From: Deltaproteobacteria bacterium
Lineage (GTDB): Bacteria; Desulfobacterota; Binatia; HRBIN30; CADEER01
Length of the DNA stretch: 64,000 nucleotides
Reading direction: 5' to 3'
Assembly (NCBI GenBank): GCA_029262455.1
Contig: JAJCZJ010000088.1
Coordinates: 206,273-270,272 of the forward strand
The translations under genes and the position numbers were made by a program. Positions 45,122 to 53,267 of this stretch are shown here, in pieces (the first letter of the stretch is position 1; every line of letters begins with the position of its first letter). The notes beneath the pieces were generated by a model, which ran no database searches, was not told where the DNA came from, and saw nothing but the letters and a program-made list of their open reading frames with translations.

Positions 45122-46564
45122 ATGGGCTCGGCAATGGCAAGCGGTGGCCCACTCTCCAAGGAGCTTCTCGAGCAAGGACTGAAGCGGCATGTCGCTGGCG
45201 TTGCGCGCGTCGTATCGTGCGAACGACTTTCCGGCGGAGCCAACCAAGAGACCTATCGAATCGAAGTCGAAGGGCAGGGCGTTGTTGCCCAGTTTGCCGT
45301 CCGCCGATCTGTCGGCGGACTGTCCGTCCCGGCAATGCCGGGTTACCCCGGCCTGCGCGCCGAAGCCCTGTTGATGCGAACAGCCCGGCAAGCGGGAGTG
45401 CCCGAGCCGGAAGTCCATTGGATCTTCGAGCCCGAGGACGGCATCGGCGATGGCTTTCTCATGGAGTGGCTCGACGGCGAAACGCTCGGAAAACGCATCG
45501 TCAGCTCAGATGATTTGGCGGACGCACGAACTCAGCTCGCCTTCCAATGCGGCGAAACCCTCGCACGAATCCACTCTATCGACATTTCGAACAGCGACAT
45601 CGCCGACGTGCTCGATCGCATCACGCCGGATCTCTTTCTCGAACAAACCTGGGCCCGCTACCGAAACTTCGACGTCGCGCAGCCGATGATCGACTACACC
45701 GCGGTGTGGTTGCGCGAACGGCTCCCGTCGACCCCTGAGTTGCGCGTCGTTCACAACGACTTTCGCAATGGCAACATCATGGTGTCGCCCGACGGGATCG
45801 TCGCGGTCCTCGACTGGGAGCTCGCCCACATCGGCGACCCAATGCGCGACCTCGGCTGGCTATGCACCAACTCCTGGCGCTTCGGACGCAGCGAATTACC
45901 GGTCGGCGGGTTCGGCACCTACGAAGATCTGTTTCGCGGCTACGAATCGGTCTCCGGCCAACCAGTCGACCGCGACCGCGTGAAGTTCTGGGAAGTGTTT
46001 GGTTCCTTTTGGTGGGCCGTCGGCTGTCTCGAAATGGCCAACGCCTACCGCACGGGCATCGACCGCGGCGTCGAACGCGCCGCCATCGGGCGCCGTACCT
46101 CAGAATGCCAAGTCGACTGCGTCAATTTACTGATTCCCGGACCGGTCGAGCTGATCGCACCCGACACCTCGACAACATCCAGCGACATGCCGCGCTCCGA
46201 CGAGATCATCGAAAGCGTCGCCAACTTTCTGCGCAACGACGTCATGCCAACGGCCCGCGGCCGTACCAAGTTCCTCGCCCGCGTCGCCGCCAACGCCCTC
46301 GACATTCTCGGCCGCGACGACGCGGCCGGAGTGCTGCATCGCGCCGCGCAATGCCAACGGCTGCGCGCACTTCTAGACCGAGAAGGCGACCTCGCCACCC
46401 TCAACGCCGAGCTGGTCCGAAGGCTACGCGACGGCTCGATCCCGCTCGACTATCCGGGCTTGATCGAGCATCTGAGACAATCTGTGGTCAATCAGGTCGC
46501 CATCGACCAGCCCAAATACAGCGGCCTGGCAACGGCCTTGATCGAGAAGAAAGGCTCAGGCTAG
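45122..46564 (+). CDS. APH-fold phosphotransferase with C-terminal DUF6285-like domain
   Basis: 480 residues. Residues 1-310 are an aminoglycoside-phosphotransferase-type kinase: LSGGANQETYRIE (nucleotide loop), the catalytic VVHNDFRNGNIMVSPDG (Asp and Asn) and the metal site VAVLDWELAHIGDPMRDLGWL. The C-terminal ~120 residues (MPRSDEIIESVANFLRN to LNAELVRRLRDGSIPLD) are the helical domain commonly found next to or fused with such kinases in acyl-CoA dehydrogenase (ACAD10/11-like) clusters. Those kinases phosphorylate hydroxyacyl groups; by analogy this may act on a hydroxyacyl-CoA. The start may be 45122 or 45134. Confidence 0.83.
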   Translation: MGSAMASGGPLSKELLEQGLKRHVAGVARVVSCERLSGGANQETYRIEVEGQGVVAQFAVRRSVGGLSVPAMPGYPGLRAEALLMRTARQAGVPEPEVHWIFEPEDGIGDGFLMEWLDGETLGKRIVSSDDLADARTQLAFQCGETLARIHSIDISNSDIADVLDRITPDLFLEQTWARYRNFDVAQPMIDYTAVWLRERLPSTPELRVVHNDFRNGNIMVSPDGIVAVLDWELAHIGDPMRDLGWLCTNSWRFGRSELPVGGFGTYEDLFRGYESVSGQPVDRDRVKFWEVFGSFWWAVGCLEMANAYRTGIDRGVERAAIGRRTSECQVDCVNLLIPGPVELIAPDTSTTSSDMPRSDEIIESVANFLRNDVMPTARGRTKFLARVAANALDILGRDDAAGVLHRAAQCQRLRALLDREGDLATLNAELVRRLRDGSIPLDYPGLIEHLRQSVVNQVAIDQPKYSGLATALIEKKGSG

Positions 46565-46739
46565 GGCGCAGGCTGAGGCTAAGGTTGGTGCTCGCTGCGC
46601 TCGTTATTGATGTCCGATGTCGGTGGAGATGGATTCGGTCACCCCAATAGAAGCAGCCACCGAGTAGCCCCGCCTCGCTCGATTGCCCCGAAAAACATTG
46701 CCGCTTTACTAGGTCTCGGACCATGGGTAGGCTGATTCG

Positions 46740-47171
46740 ATGACCAAGCGCCGCAACCGAAGAGGGCGAGCAATCGGCTGGCTCGTGGTTGCGATCCAGC
46801 TGCTGATCAGCGTCGAGGCGCCGGTCGGGCTAAACCTCTGCATCGCCGAAGACGGGCACACGGCGATCGAGTTCAGCCACGCGCAGCAGCCGTCCTGCAA
46901 TCGCGACTCGGAGCGGCACCACCCAGGCGAACAGGTCTCCGACGCTCACGATGTCGCTCGTCATCCATGCAACGATGTGCCGCTGCTGCGAGCGACGGCC
47001 TATGTCACGACCGCCCAACCGCGCCATCTCCTGCCAGCACTGCTGGCACTCCCGGAGTCCATCCAGATTCCACAGACGCGAGGGCTAGAAGCACCTTCCC
47101 TCGGGCCGGTTGAACAGTTCATCGCCCCGAACGCGACCCACTTACTGCGAACGGTAGTCCTGCTCGTTTGA
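46740..47171 (+). CDS. Small exported His/Cys-containing protein heading an RND efflux operon
   Basis: 143 residues. A basic N-terminus (TKRRNRRGRA) and one hydrophobic segment (IGWLVVAIQLLISVEAPVG) indicate export or membrane anchoring. The rest has LNLCIAEDGHTAIEFSH, HHPGEQVSDAHDVARH and PCNDVPLL, a C...DGH...C...CxD pattern with nine His in a short stretch that suggests metal binding. A tail with a final hydrophobic run (LLRTVVLLV) follows. I know no named family. Co-direction with the TolC/adaptor/permease genes (gap 87 nt) suggests a periplasmic metal sensor or chaperone for the pump, which is inference. Confidence 0.6.
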   Translation: MTKRRNRRGRAIGWLVVAIQLLISVEAPVGLNLCIAEDGHTAIEFSHAQQPSCNRDSERHHPGEQVSDAHDVARHPCNDVPLLRATAYVTTAQPRHLLPALLALPESIQIPQTRGLEAPSLGPVEQFIAPNATHLLRTVVLLV

Positions 47172-47258
47172 TTGTTCGTCATCCCCGATTCTCCGTCGCA
47201 GCTCCGACTTCGATCAGTCGATCTCGGACTCTGCAGAGATTCACGATGTTTCAAATGG

Positions 47259-48590
47259 ATGGCCACAATCATGATTCTATCTCTACCCTTGCGCCTTTGC
47301 GCAATATCGCTGGCGCTCATTCTCCCCACATCCGCGCTTGCCGATCCGCCTACAGATCCTGGCGCCGCAAAGTCGGCGCCGCCCTCGGATGAACCGTCGG
47401 GCGAGATTCGCCTGCGCGACGCCGTCGCCGCCGCACTTCTTCTCAACCCCTCCCTCGCCGCATTCTCTTGGGAGATTCGAGCAAAGGAATCACGCGCGAT
47501 TCAAGCTGGGCTCCGCCCCAATCCAACGATCTCCGTAGAGCTGGAGAATATCGCAGGTCGCGGCCAACGCTCATCTTTCGGACAAGCCGAGACGACCATT
47601 TGGCTCTCTCAGCTAGTCGAAGTCGCCGGGAAACGCCGTAACCGTAGATTCGTCGCCGAACTCCAACGCGATCTTTCTCAATGGGACTACAACTCCAACC
47701 GGCTCGACGTCTTGAGCACCACGACCAAAGCGTTTGTCGCTGCCCTGGTCACCCAGAACCGCCTCGCGCTCGCGAAAGAGCTCGAGACTCTCGCCCAGGT
47801 TTCGCTCAAAACGGTAGCCCGCCAGGTCGCGGCCGGAGCTGTCCCAGCCGTTGAGAGAACCCGCGCAGAGGTTGCCCTTCTCACCGCCGAACTCGAGCGC
47901 CAACGGGTCGAACGACAGTTCGCCGCCGACCGCATCACGCTCGCAGCCACCTGGGGAAGTAAGTCCCCCCAATTCTCGGCCCTACACGGAAACCTTTCAG
48001 AACAGCTGGCGCTTCCTCCCCCGTTGGTCGAGCTCGACGACTTGATACCCGACAATCCCGACATTGCCCGATGGGATACAGCTCTCGCTGCGAGCGAAGC
48101 GGCCGTTTCACTAGAACGCTCTCGTCAAGTTCCCAACCCGACAGTCAACGCCGGGGCAAGGCACTTCAACGACAATGGAGACAAGGCCTTCGTAGTCGGG
48201 TTCTCGGTGCCGCTGCCGATCTTCAATCGCAACCACGCCAGGGTCGAGGCAGCCACCCGAGATCTGGCCAAGGCCCGTGCACAGAAGTCGGCTGCTGAGA
48301 TTTCTTCGCGCGCGCGGCTAGCTCGACGATACCAAGACCTCACCTCGGCCTTCGAGCAAGCCGAGACACTTCGGGCCCGAACCCTTCCCGCCGCCAATCG
48401 TGCCTTCGCCGGCACTCGGGATGGCTACGACAATGGCCTGTTTCGCTACCTGGATGTGCTCGACGCGCAACGGACACTCTTTGAGCTAAGGGCGCGCGAG
48501 CTGCAAGCACTCTCCGCCTACCACCAAGCCCGCACGGACATCGAACGCATGATCGGCCGCCCCCTCAGCGACGGGGGGACCAACTCATGA
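47259..48590 (+). CDS. TolC-like outer-membrane channel of heavy-metal RND system 1 (CusC/CzcC type)
   Basis: 443 residues from the ATG at 47259. A signal peptide (LRLCAISLALILPTSALA) precedes duplicated outer membrane efflux domains: EIRLRDAVAAALLLNPSLAA, SQLVEVAGKRRNRRFVAELQ, GFSVPLPIFNRNHARVEAA and YDNGLFRYLDVLDAQRTLFE. The protein forms the trimeric barrel/alpha-tunnel that exports metal from periplasm to outside. The start codon of the adaptor gene lies in its final ATGA. Confidence 0.87.
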   Translation: MATIMILSLPLRLCAISLALILPTSALADPPTDPGAAKSAPPSDEPSGEIRLRDAVAAALLLNPSLAAFSWEIRAKESRAIQAGLRPNPTISVELENIAGRGQRSSFGQAETTIWLSQLVEVAGKRRNRRFVAELQRDLSQWDYNSNRLDVLSTTTKAFVAALVTQNRLALAKELETLAQVSLKTVARQVAAGAVPAVERTRAEVALLTAELERQRVERQFAADRITLAATWGSKSPQFSALHGNLSEQLALPPPLVELDDLIPDNPDIARWDTALAASEAAVSLERSRQVPNPTVNAGARHFNDNGDKAFVVGFSVPLPIFNRNHARVEAATRDLAKARAQKSAAEISSRARLARRYQDLTSAFEQAETLRARTLPAANRAFAGTRDGYDNGLFRYLDVLDAQRTLFELRARELQALSAYHQARTDIERMIGRPLSDGGTNS

Positions 48591-49609
48591 GCAGGTTGAC
48601 GACTCACAAACTCCGACTGTCGTACCTCCCGAGCAGAGTCCACACAATCCGACTCTCATTGCTGTTCGCGAGCGCACTCGTGATCGCGGCGGCAGCGCTA
48701 CCGGCGCCAGCATACGCAGGTTCCTCGCTCGACGACCAAGAAGCATCCGGTCGGGATCAGGAGCATACAAGCAATCGCGAACAAAGAATCGTCGTCCCGG
48801 TAGATTCACACCTACTTGAAGAGTTCGACATCCGGCTGGCTGTCGCAGGGCCGGGCCGGATCGTCCGCACCGTCACGCTGCCGGCCGAGGTGCGCGCCAA
48901 CCGCGATCGCGTCGCTCACATCACGCCCCGTTTCGACGGAATCGTGAGAAGTGTGCGGAAGAACATCGGCGATCGAGTCGAGGCCGGCCAGGTTCTCGCT
49001 GTGATCGAAAGTAGCGCGAGCCTGGCGCCGTACTCGCTCAAGACGGAGATTGCCGGTGTCGTGATCGCCAAGCACGTCACGCGCGGAGAGCCCGTAACAC
49101 GCGCGTCGGAAGCCTTTGTCATCGCCGACCTCGACCAGGTCTGGATCGACATCAGCGCGTACCAAAAGGATCTTGCGGACCTCAGAGTAGGGCAGCAGGC
49201 ACTGATTTCTGCTGGACACGGACGCGAGGAAGCCGATGGGCAGATCTCGTACATCTCGCCCATCGTCGATGAAGCGACGCGCACCGTCACAGCGAGGGTC
49301 GTGCTCGGCAACTCCCAGCGTATCTGGCGGCCAGGAATGTTCGCCACCGCACGCGTCCTCGTCGAAGATGCAGAAGTGCCCGTCGCGATCCCCCGCACAG
49401 CCATTGAAGTCATTGACAACCGACCTGTCGTGTTCGTCGAACGCGCGGACGGCTTCGAACCGCGTCCAATCGAGGTCGGACGCAAGGACGCTTCACACGT
49501 CGAAGTCGTCTCGGGCCTAAGCAGCGGAGAGCGCTTCGTTGCCCAAGGCGGTTTCACTCTCAAAGCCGAGCTCGCCCGAGAGAATCTCTCTGGCGGGCAC
49601 AATCATTAG
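48587..49609 (+). CDS. RND periplasmic adaptor of system 1 (CusB/CzcB type)
   Basis: 340 residues. A long signal peptide (LSLLFASALVIAAAALPAPAYA) is followed by the usual membrane-fusion order: beta-barrel (TLPAEVRANRDRVAHITPRF), lipoyl/barrel-sandwich (NIGDRVEAGQVLAVIESS, EIAGVVIAKHVTRGEPV), barrel (WIDISAYQKDLADLRVGQ) and membrane-proximal domain (IPRTAIEVIDNRPVVF). The alpha-hairpin is very short. It ends GGHNH, a possible metal-binding tail. It bridges permease and outer-membrane channel. The permease starts 8 nt downstream. Confidence 0.88.
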   Translation: MSRLTTHKLRLSYLPSRVHTIRLSLLFASALVIAAAALPAPAYAGSSLDDQEASGRDQEHTSNREQRIVVPVDSHLLEEFDIRLAVAGPGRIVRTVTLPAEVRANRDRVAHITPRFDGIVRSVRKNIGDRVEAGQVLAVIESSASLAPYSLKTEIAGVVIAKHVTRGEPVTRASEAFVIADLDQVWIDISAYQKDLADLRVGQQALISAGHGREEADGQISYISPIVDEATRTVTARVVLGNSQRIWRPGMFATARVLVEDAEVPVAIPRTAIEVIDNRPVVFVERADGFEPRPIEVGRKDASHVEVVSGLSSGERFVAQGGFTLKAELARENLSGGHNH

Positions 49610-49617
49610 GACGCCCT

Positions 49618-52600
49618 ATGGATCGCTTGATTCGATTCGGAATCGAAAATCGAATCCTTGCCTTCGCGCTCGGACTCTTGGTCGCAGCTGCCGGCCTCTA
49701 TTCTTTCCAACAGCTCCCTGTCGACGCGTTCCCCGATGTCTCGCCCAACCTGGTGCAGATATTCACCGTCACCGAGGGGCTCTCCCCAGAGGACGTTGAG
49801 AAATACGTAACGTTTCCGATCGAGACGACCATGAACGGGCTCCCCGGTCTCGAGAATGTGCGCTCGGTCTCGAACTTCGGTCTGTCCGTTGTAAACGTGT
49901 ACTTCGAAGACGACGTCGACATCTACTTCGCTCGACAACTCGTCAACGAGCGTCTCCAAGAAGCGCGCGAATCAATCCCACAGGGATTCGGCGAACCAAC
50001 GATGGGTCCAATCTCGACGGGGATGGGGCTCGTGCTCTTCTACTACCTGGAGGACACAACCGGGCACTACTCACTCACCAGAATGCGGACCATCCAGGAT
50101 TGGCTGGTCAAAAATCACCTACTGACCGTTCCCGGTGTCACCGAAGTGCTCGGCATCGGCGGGTACGAGAAACAGTATCAGGTCCGCGTTCACCCCGAAT
50201 CTCTGGTGCGCTACAACGTTACCATCGCAGACGTCATCGATCGGATCCGCGACAACAATCTGAACGTCGGAGCTCAGTTCATCGAGCGAAACGCAGAAGA
50301 ATACATCGTGCGTTCAGTCGGCCTCGCTTCCGACGTCGACGACCTGAAGCACGTCGTCATCAAGACCAACGACGGCACCCCGGTCTTCCTCCACGAGCTC
50401 GCCGACATCCACACGGGCGGCGCGATTCGCCGCGGTGTGCAGACTCGCAACGGCGTCGAGGAAGTGGTCGCAGGTATGGTGATCAAGCTCTTCGGCACCA
50501 ACTCTTCGACAGTGATCGAACGCGTCGAGTCGAAGTTGGCGGAACTCAGTGCAGTTCTTCCCCCGGGTATTCGACTCGTTCCCTACTACGAACAGAAAAC
50601 CATCGTCGAAGAGTGTGTGGCCACGGTCACGACAGCTCTCGTACAGGGGATCGCCCTCGTCGCCCTGGTCTTGATCGTCTTCATGGGTGCCGTGAGGCCG
50701 AGCCTGATCGTCGCCCTCTCGATCCCTTTCTCCGCCCTCTTTGCACTCTTCTGGATGGGTTACTTCGGCATTTCCGCCAATCTGATGTCGCTCGGCGGCC
50801 TCGCAATCGCCATTGGAATGATGGTGGACGGTACCATCGTTTTGGTCGAGAACGTCGATCGGGTACTGCGCGAACGGCACCTGACCGAGAGTCGTACACA
50901 ACTGGTCGCGCGAGCATGCGCAGAAGTCGCGAAACCGATCACCTTCGCAATCTCGATCATCATCATCGTATTTCTCCCCTTGCTCACGCTGCAGGGAGTC
51001 GAGGGAAAGACGTTCCGACCCATGGCCTACACGATCGCTCTGGCGATGGCAGGATCACTCGTGTTCACCCTACTGCTGGCCCCAGCCCTTTCCGATCTCC
51101 TGATGCGACCCCCCACAGGACACGGCGCAGAGGGTGACCACGAGTCCTGGTTGACCCGCTGGCTAATGAAAGCGTACCGACCAATCGCCTGGTTCTTCAT
51201 TCGGCACAGAATCCTCGCCGTTGGCTTGGCTCTGGCATTCCTTGCGGTCGGCGCTGCCACATTCCCCCGCCTAGGCTCCGAGTTTACACCGCGACTACGA
51301 GAAGGAACGCTCGTCCTGAGGCTCACGATGGCGCCCTCGATTTCTCTCAGAGAAAGCACCCGAGTCACGCAGATCGTCGAGCGAAGACTCATGCAAGTCC
51401 CGGAGATTCGTGGCGTCGTCACGCGCATCGGCCGCGGCGAGGTTGGGGCACATACGGATCCCGTCAACAGTGCAGAGATGTACATTCTTCTCGTGCCTTC
51501 GGAGGAATGGCGATCCCCGAATGACCAGGACAGGGTCGAAGCGGCAATCCGCAAAGACGTCGGATCGGTGCCCGGAGTTCTCACCAACTATACGCAACCC
51601 ATCGCGATGACCGTGGACGAGCTTCTCGAGGGCGTGCGTGCCGAGCTAGCGATTAAAGTGTTCGGCGACGACCTCGATGTATTACTCGCTAGCGCCACCG
51701 AAATTTCACACATCATCCAAGAGCTTCCCGGCGCTGCGGACGTCCAAGTCGACCAACTGATCGGAACGCCTCAACTCGTCGTTCACGTCGATCGACAGGC
51801 TGTCGCGCGCTATGGACTGAATGTCGCCGACGTCCAGCGCACGATCAGGGCATCCATCGGCGGAGAGGTTGCCGGACAGATATTCGAGGGCACCAAGCGC
51901 TTCGATATCAACGTCCGATTCGCCGAGGAGTATCGAAACACTGCCGAAGCAATTGCCAACGTTCTGATCGCCGGACCAACAGGAGTGCGAGTGCCTCTTT
52001 CCGAGGTCACGAGAATCGAGGAGATCGTCGGACCACGCCAGATCACACGGGAAAGAAACCAGCGATTCATCTCCGTTCAATGCAACGTTGTCGGCAGGGA
52101 CATCGGAGGCTTCGTCGCAGAAGCACAGGCCGAGATTGAAAGGAAAGTGGATCTGCCCCTAGGATATTTCACTACTTGGGGAGGCCAATTCAGACTCCAA
52201 CAGGAGGCAAACCGACGACTCTCTGTCGTCGTCCCCATCACCTTGTTGGTCGTGTCGTTGCTGCTGTACGCGAGTTTCGGATCCCTGAAGAACACCATTC
52301 TGATCTTCCTGAACATCCCCCTTGCTCTGGTCGGCGGGATCGTCGGACTCGCAATCACCGGACAGAACTTTTCGGTTCCAGCGTCCGTGGGCTTCATCGC
52401 CCTTTTCGGCATAGCCCTCGAGAACGGCATGGTGCTCGTCACATACCTCAATCAACTCCTCGCCGACGGCTTGGACGTCGACGAGGCTTCGATCCGCGGA
52501 GCGTGCCGGCGCTTGCGGCCGGTGTTGATGACCGCCGTCACGACGGGCCTCGGCTTGATTCCACTGCTCTTCTCGCGCGGCACCGGAAGCGAAGTACAAC

Positions 52601-52731
52601 AGCCGCTAGCGACAGTCGTCGTCGGAGGCCTCGTCACGTCGACGATTCTCACGCTGCTCGTCGTCCCGGCTCTCTACAAATGGTTCTCTGCGCCACCAGG
52701 GCAGGCCGCGGCGGAAGCAGGGGACGCCTAG
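49618..52731 (+). CDS. Heavy-metal RND permease of system 1 (CusA/CzcA family)
   Basis: 1037 residues with 12 expected TM helices and two large periplasmic loops. The start DRLIRFGIENRILAFALG and PVDAFPDVSPNLVQIFT are HME-type. TM4 reads GGLAIAIGMMVDGTIVLVEN. It keeps the VD and EN acidic relay residues but lacks the DFG Asp of the Zn/Co/Cd CzcA subclass, so it resembles the CusA/HME-3-like branch. It exports metal ions from cytoplasm or periplasm in exchange for protons. The C-terminus overlaps the convergent TlpA gene by 4 nt. Confidence 0.9.
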   Translation: MDRLIRFGIENRILAFALGLLVAAAGLYSFQQLPVDAFPDVSPNLVQIFTVTEGLSPEDVEKYVTFPIETTMNGLPGLENVRSVSNFGLSVVNVYFEDDVDIYFARQLVNERLQEARESIPQGFGEPTMGPISTGMGLVLFYYLEDTTGHYSLTRMRTIQDWLVKNHLLTVPGVTEVLGIGGYEKQYQVRVHPESLVRYNVTIADVIDRIRDNNLNVGAQFIERNAEEYIVRSVGLASDVDDLKHVVIKTNDGTPVFLHELADIHTGGAIRRGVQTRNGVEEVVAGMVIKLFGTNSSTVIERVESKLAELSAVLPPGIRLVPYYEQKTIVEECVATVTTALVQGIALVALVLIVFMGAVRPSLIVALSIPFSALFALFWMGYFGISANLMSLGGLAIAIGMMVDGTIVLVENVDRVLRERHLTESRTQLVARACAEVAKPITFAISIIIIVFLPLLTLQGVEGKTFRPMAYTIALAMAGSLVFTLLLAPALSDLLMRPPTGHGAEGDHESWLTRWLMKAYRPIAWFFIRHRILAVGLALAFLAVGAATFPRLGSEFTPRLREGTLVLRLTMAPSISLRESTRVTQIVERRLMQVPEIRGVVTRIGRGEVGAHTDPVNSAEMYILLVPSEEWRSPNDQDRVEAAIRKDVGSVPGVLTNYTQPIAMTVDELLEGVRAELAIKVFGDDLDVLLASATEISHIIQELPGAADVQVDQLIGTPQLVVHVDRQAVARYGLNVADVQRTIRASIGGEVAGQIFEGTKRFDINVRFAEEYRNTAEAIANVLIAGPTGVRVPLSEVTRIEEIVGPRQITRERNQRFISVQCNVVGRDIGGFVAEAQAEIERKVDLPLGYFTTWGGQFRLQQEANRRLSVVVPITLLVVSLLLYASFGSLKNTILIFLNIPLALVGGIVGLAITGQNFSVPASVGFIALFGIALENGMVLVTYLNQLLADGLDVDEASIRGACRRLRPVLMTAVTTGLGLIPLLFSRGTGSEVQQPLATVVVGGLVTSTILTLLVVPALYKWFSAPPGQAAAEAGDA

Positions 52732-53267
52732 AATCGTTGAAGCCACGTGCTTAGAAAACGTGAATTGCTCCAGTCACGTGCACCGTCGAAGCGAAGTCGG
52801 AGCCCGGTCTCGGGCTGCATGAGAAATGTGACGGGGAGTGAGCGAACACCCATTGCTCTCTCTGCCTCGGCAGGGTCGCCGAGGAACACGGCGGGCGGAG
52901 CCCTTCCTCCGAGGAATAGGTCGACGTCGACCCATTCCCTATCTAGCGCTACCGCCACGACATCCACCGGGTGGTCTTCCGGCAATGCGAGAAGGGCCGG
53001 CAACTCCGCACGGCACGGCGGGCACCACGTCGCCCAGAAGTGCACCAGCGTGGGCCGCTCGACACCTCGCAGAACGAATCGATTCCCGTCCCTGGTTCTG
53101 AGGGACAGGGGCGGCGCTTGGCCATCGAGATGTTGGGGAGAGGCTGTGCTGAGTTCCTGTTGCGAAACTCCCTGCGGCGCTCGGCGCTGTTCGACCATCC
53201 AATAGACGCCAACCAGAGCAGTTTGCACCGCCAGAACTGCAACCACGCCGCGCGCGGCCCGGCTCAT
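52728..53267 (-). CDS. TlpA/ResA-like membrane-anchored thioredoxin
   Basis: 179 residues with an N-terminal helix (GVVAVLAVQTALVGVYWMV) that anchors it in the membrane with the thioredoxin domain outside. The active site is HFWATWCPPCRAELP. The cis-Pro strand SLPVTFLMQPETG and the beta strands VDVVAVALDRE complete the fold. It probably reduces or rearranges disulfides in periplasmic partners. It is the last gene of RND operon 2: its start overlaps the stop of the permease by 4 nt, suggesting it maintains the Cys-rich adaptor of that system. Confidence 0.87.
   Translation of the reverse strand: MSRAARGVVAVLAVQTALVGVYWMVEQRRAPQGVSQQELSTASPQHLDGQAPPLSLRTRDGNRFVLRGVERPTLVHFWATWCPPCRAELPALLALPEDHPVDVVAVALDREWVDVDLFLGGRAPPAVFLGDPAEAERAMGVRSLPVTFLMQPETGLRLRFDGARDWSNSRFLSTWLQRF

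Noticed and set aside
46555..46620. GGCTCAGGCTAGG/GGCTGAGGCTAAGG direct repeats at the end of the APH-fold gene as a possible CRISPR or regulatory array.
   Set aside because: The units are six to seven bases, few and imperfect with no spacers; this is simple low-complexity sequence. No CRISPR array, rRNA or tRNA was recognised anywhere in the window.
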